Source of the DNA: Morella rubra
Lineage: Eukaryota; Streptophyta; Magnoliopsida; Fagales; Myricaceae
Direction: 5' to 3'
NCBI GenBank assembly: GCA_003952965.2
Contig: CM025849.1
Span: forward strand, 23,350,226 to 23,414,225
DNA length: 64,000 bases
Shown here: one piece after another, positions 35,699 to 48,500 of the stretch
Position numbering within the stretch: position 1 is the stretch's first letter
How the letters are laid out: every line of letters starts with the position of its first letter
Translations under genes and position numbers: made by a program
Notes under the pieces: generated by a model
Told to the model about the DNA's origin: nothing
The model's input: the letters and a program-made list of their open reading frames with translations, nothing else
Database searches by the model: none

Positions 35699-35969
35699 TT
35701 TTTTTTTGATAAGTAATGAGAGCTTTATTAAAAGAACCAAAAAAGGATAACAATACAAAGAGCTATATTGAAACACCTAAGCTAAGCAAGCTACAAAACT
35801 AATGAAATCCAAAAAAACAAAAAAAGGATAGCCTAATACAGCATTGGCCCATATAAAAAAAAAAAAAAAAAGAACTCATCAGCTTGCCCCTTAACCCCTC
35901 TAGGGATGTGACTGTGTCATTGAAACATCTGTCATTCCTCTCCTTCCAAAGAACCCACCAGATGCACAA
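35699..35969 (-). pseudogene. LINE ORF2 C-terminus and 3' tail (left part)
   Basis: On the minus strand, with the LTR at 35970-39091 removed, the sequence reads TVWKMIPLCIWWVLWKERND, RCFNDTVTSLEGLRGKLMSS, then LYGP. This is the C-terminal zf-RVT tail of plant L1 ORF2 ('CLMWCLWRERNxRxFED'). It is followed by the 3' untranslated part with AATAAAGC and CTTATC, and then an A-run (the T-run at 35697-35709), which marks the 3' end of the LINE. An A-rich stretch interrupts it near 35855. The right part is at 39097-39180. Confidence 0.8.
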
Positions 35970-38900
35970 TGTCACGCCCTAAACACTAACTCGAAGAGGC
36001 TAGTGACAGCCGCGAGCATCCCCAACAAGGAATACTCAAGCGAACTTACTAAATTCTTGCAGCGGAAAAACCCCTTTTTTTTTTTTTTCGACTAATGCGC
36101 GTAATGAAACATTAGAACCTGCTCCTCAAACGATAACTTGAAGTAATTACAACACAGTCTCAAAATATCAATTGGTTAAAAACCCTAAACTTTACTGGGC
36201 CGAATAACCCATGACCACCACACATCGGAGGCTCATGTCGGCTCTTTCAAAAATTATATCTAAACCTTTACTGAAATAACAAAAAGGGAAGAGGACGTCC
36301 TCGTCAGCCCCTCTCCTAGGTTTTAAGGTCCTCTTCTTAGGTTTCCTCACCTGAAATATTGTCTGGAATGATACAATTTAAAAACTGTGAGTCGAATGAC
36401 TCAGTAAGGGATCATATGCAATAAATAGTGCATGTCTCGCATGTTCATGGATATCAATGTACATGAATGTCAAATGAAATGCTTGCATATGCATGAGACA
36501 ACGTACTTGATCTTAAAAAACATAAAATTCTTTCTTGATTGGCAACTTATCTCGCTCCATTTACCCCTGAAGTCAGGGTTGTGCGTTCCCTTCGGAACTA
36601 TTCCCTTTTCCCTTGGGAATACGTCATTTGGTTGAGCTAGTCCTCGACGTGGCCCCAGGCCTGATGACTAGACTCAACCCTTAGAGGTTCACACCTTCTT
36701 GCAAGCATCCTTCAGTGTGATTGCACATACCTCAACCCAGACCATCCCATCCTTCTCGCATTCGTCCTTCGGGAGTGGATGCACCTATCTTAATGGTACG
36801 GTACCGACCAACCTCAGCCCCTTAACTTAACTTGTCATACAGTACTTCTCATACTTTCATTTGCACAAAACTTTCTTCTTTAAGAAATCATGCAAATGCT
36901 TATGTCGTGTAATGCTTGATAATGAGAAATCGTAAATGCTTCTCATGCTTTCATTCCAGTTTTCGGAAAAACGTAAGTTTCCACTTACCTTCGTCCACTT
37001 GAGCGAATGGCAGCACCTTGCCTACAATTGATTCATACTAATGTCATTTATAGGTTTACTAGATGTAGAGAATAGTCATTCAATTAAATTCAGCACATCA
37101 TACAAAATCGCCCATATTTCTTGATTTCCCAATGGTGATCTTACAATGCAAAGTATTCTCTTAAGAATGCCGAAGCCATAAGAATTGGGTTCTAAACTGA
37201 TCCTTACACTAATTTTTATAACATATGAAAGTTCTAAGTAATTTGGAGCTCATTTGCCATTCAAAACATTTACCCGAAAATACAAGCTGCGGAGGACGTC
37301 CAAGCGGGCAGCCCCGACGTCTCCAACTTAAAAATTCATAACTTCATAGACATGGCTCCAAATAACATGAAATTTATTTTGAACTATTCAGCTTTCATAG
37401 GTCAAGATTGGAGGTAAAATTCACAACAGCAGAATTTGCTATACATTTTTACAAACACTTCATATTAGGCGAAAATCCTACAACAACACTGTTGCTGTTT
37501 CCAGCTCGGCCTTCCATTTTCAAAATACCACAACTCATTCATTACACCTCTAATTCACACAAAATTTACCTTAAAATGTTCTTCTTTCATAAACTTAAAA
37601 TTCAAGACCAAACTCGTAAAATTTGGACTTAAACTGATCACTCAAAAGGTATTCGAAATGAGCTAACATTCCGGACGTACAAGGCTGCTGGCAGCTTGAC
37701 GTCCGGGCCTTGAACAACGCATATCTCACCCAATACTTATCGGAATCACCCAAGGTATGGCTTAAAATCTTCCTATTTCCTAGGCCTACAATCTAGGATC
37801 CTCTTAAGATCAAAGGATAAGCACAATTGCATCAGAATACACTCCTAGTTCGAGCCTTGAAATCTGCAGAAGTACATTTCAGCAACTTGTTTTCAGCAAC
37901 TAGTCTAACAAGCATTCTCTATAATTCTCAATGATCTTCAACATAACAGGCCATGCTTATGAATGCTATGGGTTTTCCAATCAACCATAATAGGTCATAA
38001 TAGAATGGGTCTATCCTCTATAGATGCAAATCAGCAACAAGGAAGTTTTCCTTTTCCTGCAAGTTTCCTCCCTTTTTATCATAACCTTCTTCATGCAGCA
38101 ACTTCACCCATAATTCTAGATTTAAAACCTCAGCTTTGTTTTCCAGCAACTTAGCAATTAAATTTAAACTTAACACAGAAATTAAAACCACACTTGCAAC
38201 ACTACAACCCAACAGATCCGGCCATGCATACACAAACAGATTTCAGTCCTCTTTTAGGCTTTTTATCATACACTTAGGGTGCATCAATGTTGCCCTAGAA
38301 CATTTCTCAGATTTAACCATATCTCCCCATGATTTCTTACAAGATCTACACTACTCTTAGAGCAAACAACATGTAGATAAGGAGAAAACAACCTAGCACA
38401 CAACAAGCTATCATCCAAGAAAAATGTGAAAGAAATGAGATAGTGGGTATTTCGGCCAGCAGAATTTTTTTTTTTCATAGCAAGGGCCGAACTTACCTTT
38501 CTTTCTTCTCTTCTCTTCTTCTTCTTCCTCTCCTTTTTTCTTTCTTTCTTCTTCTTCTTCTTTCTTCTTTCTTTGTGAGTGAGTTAGGGCAAAAGAGTGT
38601 TAGGGCAATGGGAATGTGAAGTGTGCGGCAAGGGGGGGTTAATAGGTGTGAAAGTGCTTGGGAGGGGGGGGGGGAAAGACAAGGCTGCCCTCCCCCTTTC
38701 TTTCCCTCCTTCACATGACTTCCCTCCCTTTTTCCCATTTTTTTTTTTTTTTTTTTTTTTCCACTTCATTATTATTAACCCTAACATGCCTTTCACACAT
38801 TTTTCAAGAGTCAAAGTCCCTAATTCAATTTCTTCCAAATATTGCAAACTTAAAGATATATTCCAACAATTAAAATGATTAGTTTAATTAATCCCAAATA

Positions 38901-39091
38901 CTCAAATTTAATACTATTAAAAATTGCAAACGATATAACATTTAAATCATAGCTAAAGATGCATAAAAATGCTAGGGGGAAAATTCCACCTAGACAAATC
39001 CCATACATGCCTTTCTCAATAATTAGAGTAATACACACTTAAGGAGTCATAATTCTTTTTACAATGATAGAAATAAGGTCGGGGTCTCACA
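35970..39091 (-). mobile_element. Large solo LTR (family D, Tekay-like gypsy), 3122 bp, 5-bp TSD
   Basis: The plus-strand ends are TGTCACGCCCTAAAC and GGGGTCTCACA. It is flanked by CACAA at 35965-35969 and 39092-39096, and LINE coding sequence continues on both sides. On the minus strand it starts TGTGAGACCCCGACC, like the family C solo LTR. It includes pyrimidine-rich DNA near 38496-38575 (GA-rich on the minus strand), a G-run (38658-38674) and a T-run (38738-38760). No internal region is present. The right 0.4 kb (from 38704) recurs at 45525 because of the assembly duplication. Confidence 0.88.
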
Positions 39092-39096
39092 CACAA

Positions 39097-39180
39097 TGGG
39101 ATCATCTTCCAAACAGTCAAAGCAAGAGGGTGTGTTGGGCTTTTCTCAGCCAGGTGGGCTGAAAATTTCATACCCATCAT
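39097..39180 (-). pseudogene. LINE ORF2 C-terminus (right part)
   Basis: This continues the LINE fragment across the solo LTR. The minus strand reads HLAEKSPTHPLALTVWKMIP before the LTR insertion point. The boundary with the gypsy element to the right is not resolved. Confidence 0.6.
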
Positions 39181-39389
39181 ATATATTGTGGAGGGCTATC
39201 ATAACTCATTGAATTTTCAAACAATGTGATAAATCGCGATCATTTCCTTGACGGACAAAATGGCAATGATGCCTGATGACAGCTTATGTCTCACATGAGA
39301 ATTTCCCTTAATGGATTTCCTTTGCTGGGATCTTTCTTTTGTCGCATCATTGGCGCAAGATTCATTTCATTGGATGCTCTCAGCACTAC

Positions 39390-39545
39390 ATCTCTTCTTG
39401 CTTGGCACAAGGTTCCTTTCTTAGATGCCCTTGACACGACCTTTTTCATAGGTACCCCCAGCACATGATTTTTTCTTGGGTGCTTTTGGCACAACATTTT
39501 TCATAGGTGCCTCTTACACATGATTTTTTCTTGGGTGCTCTTGGC
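39390..39545 (+). repeat. Short tandem repeat in gypsy 3' region, 55-bp units
   Basis: Two close units contain TTTTTCATAGGT, then ACATGATTTTTTCTTGGGTG and TTGGCAC. More diverged units precede them from 39350. The same array is at 46220-46375 in the right copy. Confidence 0.75.
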
Positions 39546-39896
39546 ACATACATAGGGCCTCATCCCGAGAAAGGCTCACAGACTCCTAAATTTACAATGG
39601 TAAAATAGATTTCAAAATAAGAAATGACTTTAATGAAAGATGATTAACTCACTATTGATAGTACCTTCTGAGATATTCCACGTTCCATGGGTAGGGGTGA
39701 TTTTTCCATGGAGATCTTCAAGGTGGTACGTACCTGGGTGGTTAGTCTTCATAACCATGTAGGGGCCTTTCTAGTTGGCTCAGAGTTTCCCCTTTAGAGG
39801 ATCTAAGACAGGCGAGAGCGCCTTCCTTACAACAAGATCGCTTATGTTGAACTTTCTGGATTTGACCCAAGCATTATAATACCTTCGCACTTTATC

Positions 39897-40655
39897 CTAG
39901 TATGCAGCATTCTTTATCAGCTTTTCATTATTTAGGGTGGAAATGAAGTTTCCCTCCCTGTAGCTGGGCACACTGATTTCTACCGGGATGACCACTTCGA
40001 CCCTAAAAATCAGAGCAAATGGTGTTTCCTCTGTGGATGTTCGAGTGGTAGTTCTATAAGCCCACAATACTCTTGGTAACTCTTCAGCCCAAAGGCCCTT
40101 CTTTGCTTCCAAGCATCTCTTGATGTTTCTTACTAAAGTTCGGTTGGTAACTTCCACTTGGCCATTTGCTTGAGGATGGGCTGGCGAGGAGAAATGATTT
40201 TTTATACCCAATTCTGAGTAAAAAGATTTAAACATGTAGTTGTCAAATTGCTGCCCATTGTCCAATACAATTATCTTTGGTAGGCCAAAGTGGCAAATAA
40301 TATGCTTCCATACAAAATCCTAGGCATGTTCTTCAGTGATGGTGGCTAAGGGTTCTGCTTCTAGCCATTTTGTAAAATAATCAAAGGCCACAATTAAAAA
40401 CTTACCTATTCCTTGGCTGGGGAAAGTGACCCACAATATCAATGCCCCATTGCGCGAAGGGCCAAGGGGCACTCATGGGGACCTTTGTATGTTAGCATGC
40501 CTCTGGTAGCTATCACATTTTTGAACTAGGTCCTTGGCATCATGAAGCATGGTCGGCCAGAAATACCCTGCTTGCAATGCATTATGTGCAAGAGCTTGAG
40601 ATCTCGAGTGATTGCCACATGGAATCTTTATGGATTTCTCTAAAGACGTACTCAA
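39897..40655 (-). pseudogene. Gypsy integrase (left copy)
   Basis: At 40655-40473 lies the HHCC zinc-binding part (HNALQAGYFWPTMLHDAKDL, then KCDSYQRH), in which the second Cys of the CxxC has become Tyr. At 40265-39897 lies the end of the catalytic core: DNGQQFDNYMFKSFYSELGI, then HPQANGQVEVTNRTL with the catalytic Glu, and WAYRTTTRTSTEETPF. The segment between them is frameshifted and the first catalytic Asp is not in an open frame. Confidence 0.88.
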
Positions 40656-40963
40656 CTTCTTCGGGTGCCAGGCGCCGAAGGAGTGGCAACGTGAAACTCC
40701 TCTTATACAAGATGCCCTGTTGTAGGGGGTAGCGAGTCACTTGGACATACACCTTTCTAGCCTCCTCTTTGTCTAAGCGAAGTTTATTGTCAATAAGGTA
40801 CTCTGTTATAGGATCGCCCTACTATTTTGAGCTGCTAATATGGCAAACGGGCTTCCCATACAAGGCGGAAGGGCACACTAAGACTTTTATTGGGCTATCC
40901 CGAAGGTTTTCTGGGTCAGGATCTGAGGCTAACTAAGCCAATCAATCGACCTTCACGTTTTGC

Positions 40964-41413
40964 TCACATGGCATGTGTTGTGGTAAATTCTTTGAATATT
41001 TTCCACAATTCCTCCACTTGGGCTAGGTATTGCTTCATCCGCTCTTCTTTCACTAAGTAGCTCCTTGAGACCTGGTTTACTACTAGCTGGGAGTCACTTT
41101 TTACATATACCCTACTAGCGCCCAGCATGGCAACAATGTTGAGCCCAGCCAACAACGCTTCATACGCTGTCTCATTATTGGTCACCATAAAATCAAAGTG
41201 CAACGCATACTCCACTTCCAATCCTTCAGGGGATGTTAAAATTATTACAGCACAGTTGGCCATTTTTTTTGAGGAGCCGTTCATGTCTATGGTCCACATC
41301 CGCTCAGCTTGGGGAGGATCGACTGTGACTAGGGGTTGAGAGTCTAAAGTGAAACCCACAAGGAAATCGATCATAGCTTGGCCTTTGATAGCTATCCTGG
41401 GCAGGTACAACAC
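40964..41413 (-). pseudogene. Gypsy RNase H domain (left copy)
   Basis: This 149-codon open stretch keeps the RNase H pattern MWTIDMNGSSKK, then NNETAYEALLAGL, then VYVKSDSQLVVNQV. These carry the catalytic Asp, Glu and Asp positions. It is the second, plant-type RNase H seen in Tat-lineage gypsy elements. The frame is open but disconnected from RT by stops. Confidence 0.88.
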
Positions 41414-41947
41414 ATCAAATTCTTTGAGCTCGAGGGACTACGAACCAAGCACTCGAAAGTGTTCGACTTCCGTAACATTTCCACAAGGGGAGGTTGGCGA
41501 TGACAAAGATCATGTGGGCTTGCAAGTAAGGGCGTAATTTTCCAGCCATGACAAGTAGGTTGAAAGCGATTTTCTCCATAAAGGGATACCTTTATTCGAC
41601 TCCTTTAAGTGCCCGACTCACATAATACTCTAGTTTTTGGGTCTTTTGATCTTCCCTAACCAAAACAGAGCTTACCACATGTTGACTGGCAGCTAAGTAT
41701 ACATACAGCGGCTCATTTTGTACAGGTTGGTTGAGGAGGGGAGGCCGAGTGAGATGCTCCTTGAGCCCCTCCAGGGCTCAAATACATTCTTCGTCCTACT
41801 TAAAGGCTTTCTTTAGAGTCTTAAAGAAAGACAAGCAATTATCAATGGAGTGGGAGATAAAACGGTTGAGGGTAACCACTCACCGATCAACATCTAAAGT
41901 TCTTTGCAATTGGTGGGTGGAGCAAGGTGGACAATAGTGTCGATCTT

Positions 41948-42405
41948 TTATGGGTTTGTGTCAATGCCCCTATTGCAGACCATGAACCCTAGAAACTTCC
42001 TCGAAGACATGCCAAAGGCACATTTGGTGGGGTTTAACTTCATTGAAGGTGTCGAAGGTTTCTTCAGATCGTCGAGGTGGTAAACAACTTGCCTGCTTTT
42101 CACTAGCATGTCATTAACGTAAACTTCCATCTTTCAGCTTAATTGCATATTAAACATCAATTGACTTACCTATGGTAAGTGGCTCTTGTATTTTTCAAAC
42201 CGAAGGGCATGACCAAGTGATAGTAGAGTCCTCTGTCAGTGATGAAAGCAGTTTTCTCCTGATTGGCGGGATACATTTGTATCTGATTATACCCTGAAAA
42301 GGCATTCAGAAATGAGAGGAGCTCGTGTTTTGTAGTGGAGTCTACTAGCATATTGATCCTCAGTAGACTATCTTGCGCAACTAGGTTGGTTTCTATGAAC
42401 TGCAA
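41948..42405 (-). pseudogene. Gypsy reverse transcriptase fragment (left copy)
   Basis: It reads RINMLVDSTTKHELLSFLNA, FSGYNQIQMYPANQEKTAFI and VMPFGLKNTRATYHR, then a break. After that come EVYVNDMLVKSRQ and MKLNPTKCAFGMSSRKFLGF. The catalytic YVDD is changed to YVND, so polymerase activity would be lost even without the stops near 42140. RT copies element RNA into DNA in virus-like particles. Confidence 0.9.
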
Positions 42406-43687
42406 CCTTTGGTCCTGGGTAGTGGTCTTTCACAAGGATTCGGCAGAAGAGTTGGGACAAAGGCAGCCTTTGTTTTGCTGATTTTTTCTAGGGACTTGCG
42501 ACATCTTTCACTCCACGGGCTGGCGAGCTTCTGTTAAGCTTTTGGCGTTTTAACTGTTGTTCCCACAAACGACGCCAACTGATGATGTCAAGAAAGTCCG
42601 TCTCACCTAAGTTGCCATGGGCTGTAGATCGAGTCTCTGCGAATATGGAGCCTACACAAAGGTACTGTGTGAAGGGGCCTTCCTGGGGGGATAACCTCTG
42701 ATGGTGAAGTCAATTCCTCCTCAATGTCAGTAGTAGCTCTTATTTTTTAAAATACCTTTTGGTTTTGAAGTCTTACCTCTTCGTCCGCCCCCTTTTGAAA
42801 GGGGCTGACAAACGGGTCAGACTGAAGAGATGATCCACGGGTAAGGAATCGAGGTGGTGTAACATGTGCAGACGGAAAATCGTTATGGGCATCTTCATAG
42901 GGGAGATGGCCTATTCCTAGGGTTCTCCCAAGAACCATCATTTTAGAGAAAGTTTGCCCGTGGGCCAGATGTTGCCTCATCCCAATCAGGCCCTCTTTGT
43001 CTCAGTCTCTTAGTGTGGTGTCTCTTTCTCCCGACCCCCTTTCAATATGGGCTTTTGTTTGTGGCCAGGGGCTGGACCTTGGCCTGATGGGCCACGGATT
43101 CCATATCTATCAATACTCATGAAATAACATCAGATCAAATTAACGTGTGCTTTACATGTAGGTACTCTCCGCTTGTTCGTAATTGTAACTTTAGATCTCA
43201 CTAGAGATAATATTACTCATAATATTATGGGAATTAGTTAATGTAATTTTTTTTCCTCGTGCTGTTAGTTTAATGTGTACTCAGTAAAACAAGTGAAAGG
43301 TTTAATGAGGATTATGTATGAATTTTATACATTCGTTTCAATTATACCTTGCATAGACCCAATTAGCACTATGAAACAGCAAGGAAAAAACTTAAATTAA
43401 GTTTATGGATATTATATAATTGCCATTCAAGGTAGTACAGGTTACATATTTTATTTAATATTGACGTTATATATGAAGCCTATTTCTTATTTCACTTGGA
43501 AATAAACATTTAATATGGATGTTAATTATCTATGCCCTTAATACGAAGAAAAGAGAATCACCCTTTATATACATTTAATTAGCACATAAGATATATATAA
43601 CGAGTTGTACAATTTTGTATTTTACGGTGAAAGAGAACCAAGTGAATATATCTGCATACATTATGAATTTCAGAGTTCAATTGTTGT

Positions 43688-44067
43688 CTAGCGGGAGTGA
43701 TGCAAACGCTTGACCGTATGATGCTCCCCCGCAGATTGGGAGCTTCTCGGCACAACATTTGATGTGGGGAGCCGTTCCAAGTTGACTAGAACATCAACCA
43801 TGGGAGGCCTATTCTTTGGATCGGTGTGAAGGCACTGCAATGCAAGTGCAGCTGTAGCTTGGGCTCCTTTCTTGGAATACTGTCCCCCCAGCCTCGTATC
43901 CATAATCCGCAAAACTCGTCTGCTGTCATTTAGAAACGGTTTTGCCCAATCTACTAGGGTTTCCTCGACAAATCCAGCTCTATCATCATTTAAAGCCCGT
44001 TTTCCGGATAATAACTCTAATAGGACAACGCCAAAGCTGTAAACATCACTCTTTGGGGTCAAGTGAC
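43688..44067 (-). pseudogene. Orphan copy of the last RLCK-VII exon
   Basis: It is identical in sequence to exon 6 of the kinase gene at 50518-50897, including the splice acceptor (AAACAG before GTCACTTGACC) and the stop codon. It has no other kinase exon to pair with in the left copy. It is best explained as the same exon represented twice by the assembly. If the duplication were real, it would be a non-functional 3' exon copy. Confidence 0.93.
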
Positions 44068-45106
44068 CTGTTTGGGTAAACCAGTTCATCAAAGGGAAAG
44101 AGAAGTTAGTAAAACCTACTCAACCTGCATTCACACCGATCATTTTTATTCCTTGAGTGCCGAGAAGAATAGTAGCAAAACAGAAAAAAAAAAAAAAAAA
44201 AAAAAAAGGAGAAGCAGACAAATATATGGGAGACACTGGATACAATAACTCATCATGATTATAATGACATCTTTTCGTATCTTGTTTCTACCAAAAATTT
44301 AGAATATTAACCTGAAAGTGAACTGAAGAAACTATATCTACTCAGGCTCTTTCATTTCATCAGCGAAAGTGGCGATAATGTTCCTTTAATTGCCATTGTT
44401 TCTCTTCTAATTTTTCTTCCTCTGTGTTTATAAAATGGTATGTTTCCTCATTCCTACTTCATCTGGACAAACTAGGAAAGTTATGGCAAAGAGCATTGAA
44501 AGTGCAATATGAATCAACTACACAGAGCAGAATTGTAGATCAGTTTCTGAGGTTTTACAAACAATATTGATAGAGAGATCATCCCACACCGTACAAAGAG
44601 CACAAGGAAAAAATGAAACTCTTTGCAGTCTGTATATTGTAAAAAGATTACAAGTGCAGATCGCAAAAAAAGGCAGGTTAAGCTTCGAAAAATACAGCAC
44701 CAGGTTCCTCTAAAATACGTATTGATAACTACCCAAGCAACCATCTAAGTCTTGTTTTCCAAAGTTATAAAGGGTAACACAACAGCTGATTTTCTGCTTT
44801 TTAGGGGTCGATAAGAGTACTACTGGAATTAAATCTAAAATCAAGGAGACACTCAGAAAAAGGGGAAGTTTTCAGATCTTTGTTGGATATGCAGTTCCTT
44901 GTATTGATATTTTACTGACTGAAGCTTCTGAAAAATTTTCATGATACAAACTGGAGCAGCGGAAAGAACCCTAGAGTAAAGAAACAATAGTTGAAAGGAA
45001 ATTTACTCTAAGAAAGCTTCCACTTCACCCTGGAACACAGCACAACTTCGTTTGGAGTTGGAATCACCACACTACATAAACCTGATTTTGTATTTTAACT
45101 TCCCCC

Positions 45107-45524
45107 NNNNNNNNNNNNNNNNNNNNNNNNNNNNNNNNNNNNNNNNNNNNNNNNNNNNNNNNNNNNNNNNNNNNNNNNNNNNNNNNNNNNNNNNNNNNNN
45201 NNNNNNNNNNNNNNNNNNNNNNNNNNNNNNNNNNNNNNNNNNNNNNNNNNNNNNNNNNNNNNNNNNNNNNNNNNNNNNNNNNNNNNNNNNNNNNNNNNNN
45301 NNNNNNNNNNNNNNNNNNNNNNNNNNNNNNNNNNNNNNNNNNNNNNNNNNNNNNNNNNNNNNNNNNNNNNNNNNNNNNNNNNNNNNNNNNNNNNNNNNNN
45401 NNNNNNNNNNNNNNNNNNNNNNNNNNNNNNNNNNNNNNNNNNNNNNNNNNNNNNNNNNNNNNNNNNNNNNNNNNNNNNNNNNNNNNNNNNNNNNNNNNNN
45501 NNNNNNNNNNNNNNNNNNNNNNNN
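45107..45524. other. Assembly gap, 418 N
   Basis: 418 undetermined bases lie exactly between the two near-identical 6.4-kb blocks. Translated frames across it are meaningless. Confidence 1.
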
Positions 45525-48500
45525 CCCTCCTTCACATGACTTTCCTCCCTTTTTCCCCATTTTCTTTTATTTTTTTTTTATTTTCTGCCACTTCATTATT
45601 ATTAACCCTAACATGCCTTTCACACATTTTTCAAGAGTCAAAGTCCCTAATTCAATTTCTTCCAAATATTGCAAACTTAGAGATATATTCCAACAATTAA
45701 AATGATTAGTTTAATTAATCCCAAATACTCAAATTTAATACTATTAAAAATTGCAAACGATATAACATTTAAATCATAGCTAAAACTGCATAAAAATGCT
45801 AGGGGGAAAATTCCACCTAGACAAAATCCCATACATGCCTTTCTCAATAATTAGAGTAATACACACTTAAGGAGTCATAATTCTTTTTACAATGATAGAA
45901 AATAAGGTCGGGGTCTCACACACAATGGGATCATCTTCCAAACAGTCAAAGCAAGAGGGTGTGTTGGGCTTTTCTCAGCCAGGTGGGCTGAAAATTTTCA
46001 TACCCATCATATATATTGTGGAGGGCTATCATAACTCATTGAATTTTCAAACAATGTGATAAATCGCGATCATTTCCTTGACGGACAAAATGGCAATGAT
46101 GCCTGATGACAGCTTATGTCTCACATGAGAATTTCCCTTAATGGATTTCCTTTGCTGGGATCTTTCTTTTGTCGCATCATTGGCGCAAGATTCATTTCAT
46201 TGGATGCTCTCAGCACTACATCTCTTCTTGCTTGGCACAAGGTTCCTTTCTTAGATGCCCTTGACACGACCTTTTTCATAGGTACCCCCAGCACATGATT
46301 TTTTCTTGGGTGCTTTTGGCACAACATTTTTCATAGGTGCCTCTTACACATGATTTTTTCTTGGGTGCTCTTGGCACATACATAGGGCCTCATCCCGAGA
46401 AAGGCTCACAGACTCCTAAATTTACAATGGTAAAATAGATTTCAAAATAAGAAATGACTTTAATGAAAGATGATTAACTCACTATTGATAGTACCTTCTG
46501 AGATATTCCACGTTCCATGGGTAGGGGTGATTTTTCCATGGAGATCTTCAAGGTGGTACGTACCTGGGTGGTTAGTCTTCATAACCATGTAGGGGCCTTT
46601 CTAGTTGGCTCGGAGTTTCCCCTTTAGAGGATCTAAGACAGGCGAGAGCGCCTTCCTTACAACAAGATCGCTTATGTTGAACTTTCTGGATTTGACCCAA
46701 GCATTATAATACCTTCGCACTTTATCCTAGTATGCAGCATTCTTTATCAGCTTTTCATTATTTAGGGTGGAAATGAAGTTTCCCTCCCTGTAGCTGGGCA
46801 CACTGATTTCTACCGGGATGACCACTTCGACCCTAAAAATCAGAGCAAATGGTGTTTCCTCTGTGGATGTTCGAGTGGTAGTTCTATAAGCCCACAATAC
46901 TCTTGGTAACTCTTCAGCCCAAAGGCCCTTCTTTGCTTCCAAGCATCTCTTGATGTTTCTTACTAAAGTTCGGTTGGTAACTTCCACTTGGCCATTTGCT
47001 TGAGGATGGGCTGGCGAGGAGAAATGATTTTTTATACCCAATTCTGAGTAAAAAGATTTAAACATGTAGTTGTCAAATTGCTGCCCATTGTCCAATACAA
47101 TTATCTTTGGTAGGCCAAAGTGGCAAATAATATGCTTCCATACAAAATCCTAGGCATGTTCTTCAGTGATGGTGGCTAAGGGTTCTGCTTCTAGCCATTT
47201 TGTAAAATAATCAAAGGCCACAATTAAAAACTTACCTATTCCTTGGCTGGGGAAAGTGACCCACAATATCAATGCCCCATTGCGCGAAGGGCCAAGGGGC
47301 ACTCATGGGGACCTTTGTATGTTAGCATGCCTCTGGTAGCTATCACATTTTTGAACTAGGTCCTTGGCATCATGAAGCATGGTCGGCCAGAAATACCCTG
47401 CTTGCAATGCATTATGTGCAAGAGCTTGAGATCTCGAGTGATTGCCACATGGAATCTTTATGGATTTCTCTAAAGACGTACTCAACTTCTTCGGGTGCCA
47501 GGCGCCGAAGGAGTGGCAACGTGAAACTCCTCTTATACAAGATGCCCTGTTGTAGGGGGTAGCGAGTCACTTGGACATACACCTTTCTAGCCTCCTCTTT
47601 GTCTAAGCGAAGTTTATTGTCAATAAGGTACTCTGTTATAGGATCGCCCTACTATTTTGAGCTGCTAATATGGCAAACGGGCTTCCCATACAAGGCGGAA
47701 GGGCACACTAAGACTTTTATTGGGCTATCCCGAAGGTTTTCTGGGTCAGGATCTGAGGCTAACTAAGCCAATCAATCGACCTTCACGTTTTGCTCACATG
47801 GCATGTGTTGTGGTAAATTCTTTGAATATTTTCCACAATTCCTCCACTTGGGCTAGGTATTGCTTCATCCGCTCTTCTTTCACTAAGTAGCTCCTTGAGA
47901 CCTGGTTTACTACTAGCTGGGAGTCACTTTTTACATATACCCTACTAGCGCCCAGCATGGCAACAATGTTGAGCCCAGCCAACAACGCTTCATACGCTGT
48001 CTCATTATTGGTCACCATAAAATCAAAGTGCAACGCATACTCCACTTCCAATCCTTCAGGGGATGTTAAAATTATTACAGCACAGTTGGCCATTTTTTTT
48101 GAGGAGCCGTTCATGTCTATGGTCCACATCCGCTCAGCTTGGGGAGGATCGACTGTGACTAGGGGTTGAGAGTCTAAAGTGAAACCCACAAGGAAATCGA
48201 TCATAGCTTGGCCTTTGATAGCTATCCTGGGCAGGTACAACACATCAAATTCTTTGAGCTCGAGGGACTACGAACCAAGCACTCGAAAGTGTTCGACTTC
48301 CGTAACATTTCCACAAGGGGAGGTTGGCGATGACAAAGATCATGTGGGCTTGCAAGTAAGGGCGTAATTTTCCAGCCATGACAAGTAGGTTGAAAGCGAT
48401 TTTCTCCATAAAGGGATACCTTTATTCGACTCCTTTAAGTGCCCGACTCACATAATACTCTAGTTTTTGGGTCTTTTGATCTTCCCTAACCAAAACAGAG

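Larger units (their letters stand above)
39200..43130 (-). mobile_element. Internally deleted Tat-like Ty3/gypsy element (left copy)
   Basis: On the minus strand, U5-like DNA (CATCAGAGGTTATCCCCCCA near 42690) is followed by the leader AGTTGGCGTCGTTTGTGGGA at about 42578-42559. Only about 150 bases later the RT begins. Gag, protease and the first part of RT are therefore deleted. RT, RNase H and integrase follow in gypsy order, and then a probable 3' LTR region (39200-39600) with a two-unit 55-bp tandem repeat. LTR ends are not resolved. Confidence 0.8.
38704..45106. repeat. Left copy of a 6.4-kb near-identical duplication (contig suffix)
   Basis: It is collinear with 45525-51913 at a constant offset of 6830 from about 39070 to 44180. 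After that a shorter A-run in the right copy changes the offset to 6813. Only isolated differences are visible inside, for example CTCAGAG/CTCGGAG at 39778/46608 and AAAGATG/AAAACTG near 38955. Differences gather near the outer ends. It contains part of solo LTR D, a LINE remnant, the Tat-like element and a copy of the last kinase exon. See the first finding for interpretation. Confidence 0.95.

Noticed and set aside
39291..39497. Short minus-strand ORF rich in basic residues
   Set aside because: It is produced by the 55-bp tandem repeats of the gypsy 3' region.
45052..45705. Long open frames across the N gap
   Set aside because: They are made of undetermined bases.
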